Assembly (NCBI GenBank): GCA_951213105.1
Contig: OX578140.1
Location: 30,963,280 to 31,027,279 of the forward strand
Origin: Amaurobius ferox
Lineage: Eukaryota; Arthropoda; Arachnida; Araneae; Amaurobiidae
Length of the DNA stretch: 64,000 nucleotides
Direction: 5' to 3'
Positions 11,704 through 34,600 of the stretch are shown piece by piece; positions within the stretch are counted from its first letter, which is position 1, and each line of letters opens with the position of its first letter. Both the position numbers and the translations under genes were made by a program. Below the pieces are notes generated by a model. It was not told the origin of the DNA and did no database searches. It was given only the letters and a program-made list of their open reading frames with translations.

Positions 11704-11990
11704 TCAATATAGTAGTTTTCTCCCAGAAATTATCACACAGTAGTGCCATAAAAATAACCCCAGCATCACCAAAAAGCAGAATTTTGGCATACACACTCCA
11801 CTAGAAAAGGAACTTTTCTATTTTTAAATTCCATGGATCTTTTTCTGAAAATTGTTATATATAAAATTATAAATTGCAATTTTTAAAGACAGTTAATCAC
11901 TGCTTATAACAAACTCATAGTTGTAGTGAATACTTCATAAACAGTGTCCTAGTTCCAATCTGAAAATCAAAGTAGTTTAATTTATAATAA
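11704..11990 (+). repeat. Direct duplication, copy B
   Basis: Partner of 10861-11175. It opens TAGTTTTCTCCCAGAAATTA and runs through GTGCCATAAAAATAACCCCA and ATAAAATTATAAATTGCAAT to a shared AAACAGTGTCCTAGTT block. The divergence suggests an old event. Confidence 0.75.
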
Positions 11991-11999
11991 ACCTGTTTT

Positions 12000-12770
12000 A
12001 ATTTTTAAGGGGGTATATCAGATACTTTAAAAAAAAAATCTTCTGCTTTTTATGAAAATACAACATCAGAAAAATGACTATTACAATTCTGAAATTTTGA
12101 AAAGAAAGATTTGCTCGGCTCTGTGATGGCAACACAATACATCTTGAAAAATATAAGAGGTATAGTCAGGGATAAGTTTTTCAAATAGACCAATACTATG
12201 GAAATATTTTCATTCACATTTTAATATCTGCTTCATTAATTTAGATATACCTTCAACAAAAATGCCATAGCATTAACCCATTAAAAGGAAGTCAACCAAT
12301 TCTTGTATAAGTAAAACAGCACATCATGAGATACGTTTTTCTGCTATTTTAAGATCATGCTAGAGGAAGCAACCAAATTAAACAGAAAAAGCACTACAAA
12401 ATTATGAGGAATCTATCTGCACCTAAAAGAGCTAAAGAAAATTTGTAGTTGAATTGTCTGCTTATACACTCTTTAAAAAGTTGGCTATGACATAAACCCT
12501 ATTCCCTTTTTGAAAATGAATCATAAATAAATTATTTGTGGAATTGCATTCTCCTTGCAGATAGATACCAGCACTAGTTACATAGACTAGTTTATGTAGA
12601 CTAATTTTGTACCTACAATATGGAACAGCTGATAACTGCAATGGCATCTAAAAACTTGACTGTGACTAACTTTGTTGGTCAAGTTTGCAAAATACAGAAA
12701 GTTTTCTTGTTGCCATTACCCACTAACCATTCTATGCTGAAAAGTATTAAAATGCATGAAATTGACCTAT
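12000..12770. other. No gene recognised
   Basis: AT-rich sequence with only short ORFs. I could not find the missing C-terminal exons of PIGB here or elsewhere on the minus strand left of 14443. Confidence 0.4.
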
Positions 12771-12784
12771 AGATGTTGATATGT

Positions 12785-12828
12785 TGTTGTTAACCAGACC
12801 ATCCGACCTACCAGAAAGGTGTAAGGTA
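12785..12828 (-). mobile_element. 5'-truncated SINE tail with 14-bp target duplication
   Basis: This 44-bp insert, containing ACCATCCGACCTACCAGAAA, matches the 3' tail of the SINEs at 27.8-28.5 kb. It is bracketed by AGATGTTGATATGT at 12771-12784 and 12829-12842. This is the signature of target-primed reverse transcription that stopped early. Confidence 0.88.
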
Positions 12829-13857
12829 AGATGTTGATATGTGTAATTCATGTGATTTCTGGCATTGAGAATGGAATTTCTAGTATAGGTAGATTCTGTG
12901 AATGAAGATTTGTTTTTCTATAGGTTAACTAACCATACATTTGAAAAAGTATTAAAATTTGTAACAGAATTCTATCAGAGTTTAATTTTCCTGGGGAGGG
13001 GGAATATAAAAAAAGTGGAAAATAGGGAATTTTATGTTTTTTATATCTGCTCTAGCAAAAAAGTACAAAAAGGTGCAATTAAAAATTGCACCTCTCACTA
13101 ATTAGTCAAAGAAAAACATTCCAGTCTTCATATCTGCATAATTACCTGACATATACCGATATTTTTAACAATAGTGCTATAGACTCACCAGTATGTTTCA
13201 CAGTAAAGTGATGTAAATAAAGTTTTCTGGAAAGAATTTTATCAAAATTCATATCTTTATATCTCATTGAATTATGCATCTACGAAGGCAGCTTCTTTTG
13301 CTTATCTAGCAGGAAACAAAACTGTTTCTTTTTAAACATTTTTCTGTTTAAGGACTCACATTAAAATTTCGATTTCCTATTTGTTACATACCCTCCTGTG
13401 GGTGAAATTACAATGACAAAAAATTACAGTTAATTTCTAGAATGTTTTTATTTAGGAAGTATGTGTGCGTGATCAACAGCTGACAAAATTAACCTGGATA
13501 TATTATTAATGAAACAATCCATATACTTGCAATGCTTTGGTGGACTTTAATTCAAAAGTGAATGAAAAAGATCTACGGTTCAGAGCTTTATTTTACTGGG
13601 CTGGTAGGCGCTGCATAATTTCTTTTTTGTACACAGCATAAGATAAAAAAAATCTAAAATATGAATATTTTTACAGAGGGAAGAATGCAATTTATAACAT
13701 TTCAAATTCATAATATTAAATGTTTTTTATCAATTTAATGTAAAAAAAAAATGATTTATATTTAACAACTTAAATATATGTAAAAGTATGACTTTGCACA
13801 TAATCAATAATAAATTGGATCACAAGGCAAAATGCAGTTCAAGTAAAAATATAAGCA

Positions 13858-14352
13858 TACGTACATTTAGTAAATCATTGGATTTTCTTCTTCAGGGCAA
13901 CAAGTCTGGACCAGAACACTCAAATAAGGGCAGACTAAACCAGCCAAACAGAAATTAGATAAATGACAGAACCTAATATAGTAGTCTACCTAGTATGATA
14001 AAAGAAAAGTAGAAAAAATAGAAAATCAAGAAAATATGGACTTGAGAAGCAAATAAGAAAATAATAAATAAAATGCAAAGTACATTTCTGTACATTGAAT
14101 TAATATACTCTGCATTTTATTTTTTTTTAATTTGCTTTTCAAGTTCATATTTCCTTGATTTTCTACTTTTTTTTCTCGTTTTACTTACCATTCATCACAC
14201 TAGGTGGTGCTACTATACTGAGTTCTGTTATTTAGCCATTTTCTGCTTGTCCAACTTAGTTAATACTCATTTGGACATTTTAGTTCTAACTCAAGTCACT
14301 AAATTCAGGTTTGTTGCACTGAAGAAAGAAATCCCATGATTTATGAAACATG
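13858..14352. repeat. Long imperfect inverted repeat (foldback)
   Basis: Two arms of roughly 220 bp meet near 14093. The left arm has AAATCATTGGATTTTCTTCTTCAGGGC, shown in part as GGATTTTCTTCTTCAG; the right arm reversed has GGGATTTCTTTCTTCAGTGC. Other paired blocks include CAGAACCTAATATAGTAG with CAGAACTCAGTATAGTAG, and AGTAGAAAATCAAGGAAATA. Identity looks near 75-80%. A transcript would form a long hairpin. The centre is almost loopless, unlike a normal MITE with an internal core. Confidence 0.85.
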
Positions 14353-14442
14353 TATACTTACTTAACTTTATTTGCATTTTTGATTGTGATCTAAAATATC
14401 TTATAATGGCCAGTAAAATATCTTATAATGAGAAACATTTAC

Positions 14443-26798
<12,356 letters not shown>

Positions 26799-27079
26799 TA
26801 GAATTAAGATTTCAAAATAGATACAAAGATCATAAACTTAAATCTTCCCATTTAATAAAAAAGCGTTCTGTGAAGCTTTAAAAGATTTTACATATAACAT
26901 GCTTAAGTTTCGTACAACAAATTTCATTTTTAGCATTATAATTCAGATAAAAAGAATGAAGCGTTTCGAGCTTTAGAATAGAAGCCAGATTATGGAAGCC
27001 ACAGAATACTATAATAGTCTGTGATGGAAGCTCTAACGTAACAAAAACATAGTAAAATATAAATATATGTATATGTCAC

Positions 27080-27110
27080 ACACATATATATATATATATA
27101 TATTTTGTTT

Positions 27111-27152
<42 letters not shown>
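27080..27152. repeat. (AT)n microsatellites
   Basis: Two AT runs separated by TTTTGTTTTTTATTAA, upstream of the PIGB start. The overlapping ORFs are artefacts. Confidence 0.9.
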
Positions 27153-27153
<1 letters not shown>

Positions 27154-27801
27154 CGAATATTGTATAAGATACAAAAAACAATGCAACTAATAACACAAAC
27201 ACTTAGAAGAGCAGACGCACAAATCATAGAGTATTGCCACTAAAATTTTCTAAATTACATCACAATTACAAAATCACTACTCAAGTATGTATTTTTAAAA
27301 ACACCTAATATTATATACTTCTACATTCTAAATATTAAATGTAACTCATTTTGAAAAATTTTGCTTTTGAAAACGCTTTTAATTAAAACAATAATTTTTA
27401 TAAAGGGACTCTAACAGCGACTCTACTACTGCTACTTTTACTGCGGACAACATTTGTTTATGTTCTCAAGAGTTTGGAGTTGCACGTGTTTTACTCTTAA
27501 TTTCCTCAAATTTTGATATTGATCTTTATATCTTTTGTTGCTATTCGATATATCTTTTGTTAAGTACGTAAACATTTCTTTAGAACTTATATATTTGGTC
27601 GCATGAAATAATGTATTAATGTCATGTGTTTCAAGTGCACACATTTTGTGTGAAATTATGTATTTTAACATTCGAGATTAGCGATTTACGGTATTTTGAA
27701 TGAAAAATATACGTGTTAATATACTTGTTAAATAATATGTAGTAGATACCAAATTAACTATAAATCACTTAGCCTCAAAATAAATCATCTAACTTCTTAG
27801 T

Positions 27802-28087
27802 TGTTGTTGATGAGACCCAGATCGTCCGACCTACCAGAAAGGTGCAAGGTAACTGTTTGGACGGCCGGGAAGTGCCACCCAATTTAGACCGGAACCCAGT
27901 GGGGGAGGCATCCACAGGGACCTCACCCTCCTTCTCCTACCACCAACCTCTTGGAAGGACTTACGGACCCACATGTTTAACGTGATCGTACTCCGCGTGA
28001 ACACGGCGGCAGTTTTGGCAGCGACTGGAATCGAACCCGGGCCTACCGAGTGCAACTCCAGCGCGCTAACCAATGGGCTACCGCGCC
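27802..28087 (-). mobile_element. tRNA-derived SINE, full length
   Basis: Read on the minus strand, the element begins GGGCGCGGTAGCCCATTGG (A box), continues GTTAGCGCGCTGGAGTTGC, and has GGGTTCGATTCCAGTCGC (B box). A body follows, ending in a tail with CAACAACAA-like triplets. It is flanked by CATCTAACTTCTTAGT at 27786-27801 and 28088-28103. RNA polymerase III would transcribe it from the internal A and B boxes. The 80-codon minus ORF here is not a protein. Confidence 0.9.
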
Positions 28088-28103
28088 CATCTAACTTCTT
28101 AGT

Positions 28104-28468
28104 TGAGACTCAGACCATCCGACCTACCAGAAAGGTGTAAGGTAACTGTTTGGACGGCCGGGAAGTGCCACCCAATTTAGACCGGAACCCAGTGGGGGAG
28201 GCATCCACAGGGACCGTACCCTCCTTCCCCTACCACCAACCTCTCGGAAGGACTTACGGACCCACTTGTTTAACGTGATCGTACTCCACATGAACACGAC
28301 GGCAGTTGTAGCAGCTTGCAAACCACCAGGCTACCGCGCCCGAAATGTGCCAACAGCACACTGTGTTCCCAGGTGGTCACCCACCCAAGTACTAACCACG
28401 CCCGATGCTGCCTGACTTCGGTGATCTAACGAACACCAGTGTTTTCAGCACGGTACGGCCATTGGCTC
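28104..28468 (-). mobile_element. Composite SINE with 5S rRNA-like head and B-box-deleted tRNA part
   Basis: The same SINE body as the neighbour at 27802-28087, but its tRNA part keeps only GGGCGCGGTAGCCTGGTGG and lacks about 45 nt, including the B box. A complete 5S-like sequence sits directly 5' (28349-28466). The copy is bracketed by CATCTAACTTCTTAGT at 28088-28103 and 28469-28484, so the 5S, tRNA and body parts were inserted as one unit. The 65-codon minus ORF is not a protein. Confidence 0.85.
28349..28466 (-). ncRNA. 5S rRNA-like sequence (SINE head), 118 nt
   Basis: On the minus strand it starts GCCAATGGCCGTACCGTGCT, contains GATCACCGAAGTCAGGCAGC and the internal control region with GTTAGTACTTGGGTGGGTGA, and ends GCTGTTGGC, which pairs with the 5' end. 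That is the full length and fold order of metazoan 5S rRNA. No T-run terminator follows; it runs straight into the tRNA-like SINE part. It is therefore more likely a SINE promoter head than a working rRNA gene, though it could be a 5S pseudogene caught at the junction. Confidence 0.85.
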
Positions 28469-28647
28469 CATCTAACTTCTTAGTGTTATAGTTTAATATT
28501 ACATATTAATAGTCGCATTGAAGACAAGATGCAATATTTTCGTAATTTTTGCCATATCCATTTCTTTTCTTTATAAAAAAAAACTGACACTTTCCTTGCA
28601 GTAGAGGGTTGTATGGGACAATTCCTATATCTCAGCCATTAAACACT

Positions 28648-29398
28648 TTTTTTACTTTCCCTGCAATGCATGGTAATGTATACGGAAAGTATTAGAATCA
28701 TGTCGAAAATCGCAACTCGAGTTTTCGACGGATGTATACGTTTCGGGACCTCTAGAATACGAAAAAACTATTTTAAGCATGACGTCTTTGTGTGTCTGTC
28801 TGTCTGTACATATTTTGTATCCACTCTAACTAAAAAACTAATCGACCAAATTTCATAAAATTTTGTAAGTCACTTGTGGGCGAATCTGGTACTGATTAGT
28901 TTTGGGTATGATTGGATTCGGTATAAAAGAACCCACTGTTTTCTGCAAAATGGCCCTCAAAAATTGCCTGTATCTACTCTAGCTGAAAAACTATTGGACT
29001 GAATTTCACAAAATTCGGTAGATAAGTCGCTTGTAGGTCACCCTGGTGCTGATTAGATTATGGTATGATTCGGACAAAATAAACTGTCTTTTCTTGCAAT
29101 ATGGCCCGCAAAAATCGTCAAAATCTAAAATAAAAACTACGTATCAAATATATCCATTAAATGCTTGTTTTATGCGTAATTTTTAATGAAGAAAGGAATC
29201 CATTACACTAGGATTAGCTGTTTTTGGGATATTTTAGTTTTTTCGTATTTTCTCTACACCACCTTTGAAAATAAGTCCAGTTACCAAATGACAATGAAAA
29301 TTGAATTAAAAGTAAATTAAATTTAATTAAAATAAAGAGAATGTGGATATAAGTCTGCAGGAAAAGTCAAGTGCTGCCCACATCAGATTTTTTTGCTA
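28648..29398 (+). repeat. Dispersed repeat family R, copy 1
   Basis: It starts with a small palindromic head (TTTACTTTCCCTGCAATG pairing with TACGGAAAGTA), then CTCGAGTTTTCGACGGATG, a GTGTGTCTGTCTGTCTGT tract, two internal subrepeats around AAATTTCATAAAATTTTG and GGTACTGATTAG, and ends at GTGCTGCCCACATCAGATTT. Copies 2, 3 and 4 lie at 43973-44772, 51862-52795 and 56393-56600. No coding capacity or target duplication was recognised. Confidence 0.82.
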
Positions 29399-29600
29399 TT
29401 AAAACGCCAATGACAATTAGCCAAATTTATATAAAGCAAAAGACCTATTTATGAAGAAAAATACATTCTAAAAATGATAAAGCTAAAATCTAACGAATTT
29501 TACAGGATTGCTATCTTTTCCAACAAAGCAAACTTGAAATAGCGCACATTTTGCCAAATGTTTGGAATGGTACAGGATCCTTCCTGCAAGGTCAAAAATA

Positions 29601-30002
29601 CACTGTCGTGCAAAACTTAGTGGCCATTATTTTTCACAGGTGACAACCCCCAAGCCTGGCTGCCACACTCCTCATACTTTGCTCTACTTCCAGCTACCCA
29701 ACAGTTTTGTGGCATCTAAAATATAAATAGCTCCTAGTGACTGTATCTTTCTCTTTCATGCGAAAGAAACCTTATCGAAAGTCAGCAATACCCATACTCG
29801 CCACTCCAACGCATATAGAAACACTACCAACCCTTCTCTTTTTAGTGCTATGACATCACCTCTACCATCATAATTAAAGAATTTGAATATGCACCAGATT
29901 CTGCTGAATACCCTAGGTTATGCAAATTGTCAGAGATTCTTTCATTTAATGTTTAGGTTGTAACCTTCAAAAGTAGTGGTATTCCTTAAGTTTTGCATAC
30001 TA
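29601..30002. mobile_element. Probable Tc1-like MITE
   Basis: TA-flanked ends: CACTGTCGTGCAAAACTTAG on the left and, reversed, CTAGTATGCAAAACTTAAGG on the right. The 402 bp show no transposase. Only the GCAAAACTTA core is well conserved, so confidence is moderate. Confidence 0.5.
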
Positions 30003-30727
30003 GTATATATCAGTCATATCCTGTACCACTTATTATCAGAGGCAGTGGTATGGCACACTATATGCTATGTTCTTGGACATTATGTGGCACTAGAATTACA
30101 CCTACAGGGACTTAAATAAGGTGCAAAAAGCTTTATCTTCTAATGTTTGTTGCCTTATCTTTGGTTGCATGTGGCACGGAAAACATCTTTAAAAAAAAAT
30201 AATAATCATGTAATCATCCACCTAAAGAACTGCATACAGAAACAGTCATTTAGTATATAAAAATAATCACAGACATAAGTTGCACAGCAACCAAATGGAA
30301 AAAACTTTCTTTCAACTTATCAAAAAATTATACCATTATCTTTTCAAAGAATCATATACGAAACTAGCCATTTATCACATGAAAATAAGGGACTGCAACA
30401 GATGAAATCCTGTCATAGTTGCACACTACTTTTTAAAAAGTTGTAGCACATGGTTAAACTAACACAGCAAAAGTTGGTATAGCCTTAGATGATCACACTA
30501 TGTTTGAAAATAAATGCAATATTCTTAGTGAAAGAGGGAGGGTTATTCCAGGATTACTGGAAGTTACCAAGTATAAAAAGACTGCAAAGGAGACCCAAGT
30601 TATGTTTAGGCTTGTATGAATATAGAAGGTGATATTTTTTTTGCAAATACACTATACAGTGAAGCTTGCTGTAACTGGTTAAACAAGGGTTTACCGATTA
30701 CAAATCAACCTGATTTAAAACACTTCT

Positions 30728-30756
30728 ACGCATTTTTTTTTTTTTTTTTTTTTTTG
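30728..30756. repeat. Poly-T tract
   Basis: A run of about 22 T, with ATTTTT before it. Possibly the reversed poly-A tail of a retroposed sequence, but no flanking duplication was recognised. Confidence 0.7.
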
Positions 30757-31409
30757 CATTAGAGACTTGTAATTGGATGAGGGTCTGTCCAGCATAAAGC
30801 AATCAGTTGTAAAGCATTTCTGCAGTACTCAGTCCAAAGTCCATTGTCTTCACCTTCCACGATCAATTGGTATCACCTTTTATATTGATGTGCACCTAGG
30901 TAATGGTAATGTGCATGACATCTCAGGGTTCTATGACCTTTTTATAAAATATTTTTGTCTTTTGTTCTATCATTTTTATCACTTATCAATTTTTCATTAT
31001 TCATAAATTTTAAAATTAATAAAATCTTAAAATGGCACTGATATTTTTAAAAATCCATTTCTTTGCTCTAATTATGCTCTTCTCGCAATAATGTGTAAAC
31101 TCACTTTATCATCTTTGGAGAAGCTATATACCTAGAAATGATGTGTAATGTATCGAAAAGCTAAGCAAGTTTTTTACTTTAAATTGAGCTGTCTCAATAA
31201 AACCATTCAAAAATTATTTGTCAAATTTTCATGAATTTCTCAGAATATTTTCTGATATCAAAACAGTCATATAATTGGGTTAAAAATCCATTTCGTCAAA
31301 CCAAAGATGCATCTGCCATTATTGGAGATTAACCATTAAGCTGCTATTAAAAATGAGTGGAAGAGGGTAATTGATGCTCTTAATATATGTATTTATTTTT
31401 TTATTTTAG

Positions 31410-31660
31410 AACCATGGAAGAAGCCATGAATGATCCAAGGTTCAGTCACATACGTACGGATAAAAGATTCCGTAAAATGCCTAAACATATTAAGAAAGTT
31501 ACTGTTGATAAAAGATTTAATGCAATGTTTAAGGACAAAGAATTCATAGGAAATTCTCAGTTAGATAAAAGAGGCCGTCCATTGGACCTACGACCAGCTG
31601 AAAATCTTCAAAATTTGTATGAAGTAACTTCTGAATTGAGTGAGGATGATGGCGACAAAG
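31410..31660 (+). CDS. ESF1: ESF1 exon with start codon
   Basis: The acceptor TTATTTTAG leaves AACC as 5' UTR before the ATG at 31414. The exon encodes the DPRF...DKRF...DKRGRP N-terminal block and ends in phase 1 at GTGAGT. The upstream non-coding exon and promoter are not identified. Confidence 0.95.
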
Positions 31661-34600
31661 GTGAGTAAAGAAATCAGAAAAATAAACGGTAAATAATAAA
31701 AGAATTGGAAAGTGTATTGATAAAAATTACGAAACTAATTCTAATGCTAAAATAATTTCTGAATAACATTTGCCTAAATATAAAAACTCGTCAGGAAATC
31801 CTAGTGAATTTTTAAATGAGGAGACATCTAAAATAACACCGATATCGTGCTGTCAAAGTTATTTCAAGTTAAAAAGAAAACATTCAGGAAATATTCCTGT
31901 TAAGGAATTAAACTTAATTACAAGGGGGGGGGGATGTTTTTTTGTTTTTTTTTTAGGCTTATTTAAAATTGAAAAGAAATATCTGTGCGTCTTTTTTAAA
32001 ACTTTCCTGTAAAATTAATTTATAATAATAAAGAAAGATGTTTGTTTATACATTTCTGTCATCTGTAGTAGAAAATCTAATAATGTTGCGATACATCCTG
32101 GAATCATGGGTGTGCATTCAGGATACAAAAATGAGTCCAAATTTCTGGATCACTAACACATTTGGTAAATTCGGAGACCAGTCCACCCCATTTATTTTTT
32201 CTAAATACAAATTGCGCCAAGTTGGTGCATTCTTCCGTGTTTTAAAATTGCCCCCCCCCCCCCCCCCCCCCAAAGTGACGTAATCTTCCTTGTTTAGAAA
32301 TGGGCTTCTCCCACCAAAATGACGTTTGCTACTGTGTTCTAAACAAGAGTTTTTAATGTAAATGATAGTTAATTTAATTTGAACAACAGTGAACGGTACT
32401 CATAAAAAAGTTACAAAATAAGATTTTTGTGAATTTTAAAATTTTTATACTACAATTTTATTTGTGCATGTCGCGCGTAGCAAAATTGCCTTCTCCATAC
32501 AATCGAGGATCAGTACATGGGCAGGGGTTCGACCTAAAGGTCGAAATCAATGGAACAAATGTGTCGGTGGTCTATGTAGGGGCAGGGGTTTTACCTAAAT
32601 ATCGAAAACTGTGGAGCGAATGTACCAGTGATCTGTGTACGGGAAAGTTGAAATCGATGGAACGAATGTACAAGTGGTCCATACAGAGACAGGGGTTTGA
32701 CCTAAAGGTCGAAATCTATGGAGCAAATGTACCAGTGGTCCATGTAGGGGCAGGGGTTCGACCTAAAGGTCAAAATCTGTGGAGCGAATGTACCAGTGGT
32801 CCATGTAGTGTAGGGCAGGAGTTCGACCTAAAGGTCATTCTACACCGAGATGGAGCCCTCAGTGATTTCCATTTTATTAGGAACGGTTGCTGCGCCCAGA
32901 CACACAAATATGCTACAATTTTATCTGTGCATGTCGCACATAGCAAGATCACTTTCTCCATGCAACCGAGGATCCGTGCAGGGTTTCGACCTAAGACTCG
33001 AAATTAGGGGAACGAATGTACCAGTGGCCTGTGTATGGGGCATGGGGTTCGACCTAAAGGTTGTTCTACACTGGGATGGGGCCCTCAGTGATCTCCAGTT
33101 TATTAGGAACGGTTGCCTGTGGCGCCCAGACACAGAATATGCTACAATTTTATCTGTACATGTCACATGTAGCAAGATCACTTCTCCATGTAACCAAATA
33201 TCCGTACAGGGTCAGGGGTTCGACCTAAAGGTCAAAATCTGTAAAACAAATATACCAGTGGTCCGTGTTAGAAAAAAGCTTGTACCTTAAAAAAATTTCA
33301 AAAAATTGATACTTATAAAAAGTTTGTACTCTGACTGAAAAGATTAAGAACTTTTAAAAGAGGAAGCAATTTTCTAAACACAGAAAAATATAAGCCACAT
33401 TTCAAAACACTGGACAAAATAAACAAAACACACAAACCTTCAGGACTCATCTTCCGATTGAGAGTCGGAACAGTGCTGAAACATTTTCCTTTGTTGTCTA
33501 CTTCAACAGATTGTCATCATTTTTATGGGGAGGGAAAATGGTAATAATAGCTTTAATAAATTCATTTCATGCTCCCCTCATAACTGAATGACCCAAGCGT
33601 CTTTTAAGCATATATTCATATAAATAAGAATTAAACTGATGTTTGCGGGATTTGCTTTTTTTTTTTAATCGCGGACCATGTTCCCTCAGTCGAATTGGTA
33701 TGCACGCCTGTCTCGTTATCCTTAAATTCGTAACTGTGATTCACTTGAAAGTGCATGAAGCCTTTATGTTTAAGACAATCATACGCCTTCCAATAGTCTG
33801 AAATGATTAAGTCCCCTTCTCGATATGCTTTTCAATCACTTTCAACAAGCATTCACTCGACCTATTAGGCACCTTAGCAAAAAACATTTATTCGTCCCTC
33901 TTTCAATTCCTCCAAATACCCACTACCAAACCACAGGCTTTCCTCTTCCATACTTATTCTTACCAAACTTACTTTCATCTATTTCAACCACACCATTATC
34001 ACCAATCTTAATCCTTTCATTTAAAAAAACACTCACACAAATGTCCCGGCAAAACTGTTTCCAATCAGTTACAGTTTTATTGGAAACATTTAACTGATTC
34101 GTAATAAACTTGCACTCACAACCATTAAACCAAAATAACATCATAATTAAAATATCAATCACACTCTACCTACTATTCTCAAACCATGTACCCCTCCTGA
34201 GACATCGTGGACATCGCTCCTACAGACATCGTGGTGATTTACTTCTGACCTCTTTCGATACCGCCATTCAAACCCATCAATCACTCGGTCTCTCTCACAC
34301 AACTTCATTTCATCTCCACACTTAGGACAAACATACTTATCACTCATAATCCCTTTCATAACACACCAATTAATCACTTCTTTCAAACCTTTACTTTCCA
34401 AACTATAGTAAAATTTTATACAAGATTCATTCAAACCAACATCCATTCTATCTCGTTTTACAACAATACATTCACCATCCATTTTGCTCACGCTTACCTG
34501 ACGACATGAGGAAAATATGATCGAAAAACAAAAACAAATCCACAAAAATAAAACTCAAATTAAAAAAAATTATTACAGATTAATTGAAGAAAAAAATCAA

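Noticed and set aside
27831..28321. Two similar minus ORFs ending in a GLNWVALPGRPNSY-type peptide
   Set aside because: They lie in two SINE copies and reflect SINE body sequence, not a protein family.
28349..28466. Functional 5S rRNA gene
   Set aside because: It is enclosed in a SINE target duplication, is fused to SINE sequence and lacks a T-run terminator, so a SINE head is the better explanation.
32429..33290. ORFs of 192 and 146 codons on the plus strand
   Set aside because: They are translations of the 61-bp minisatellite; the same peptides repeat and no domain is present.
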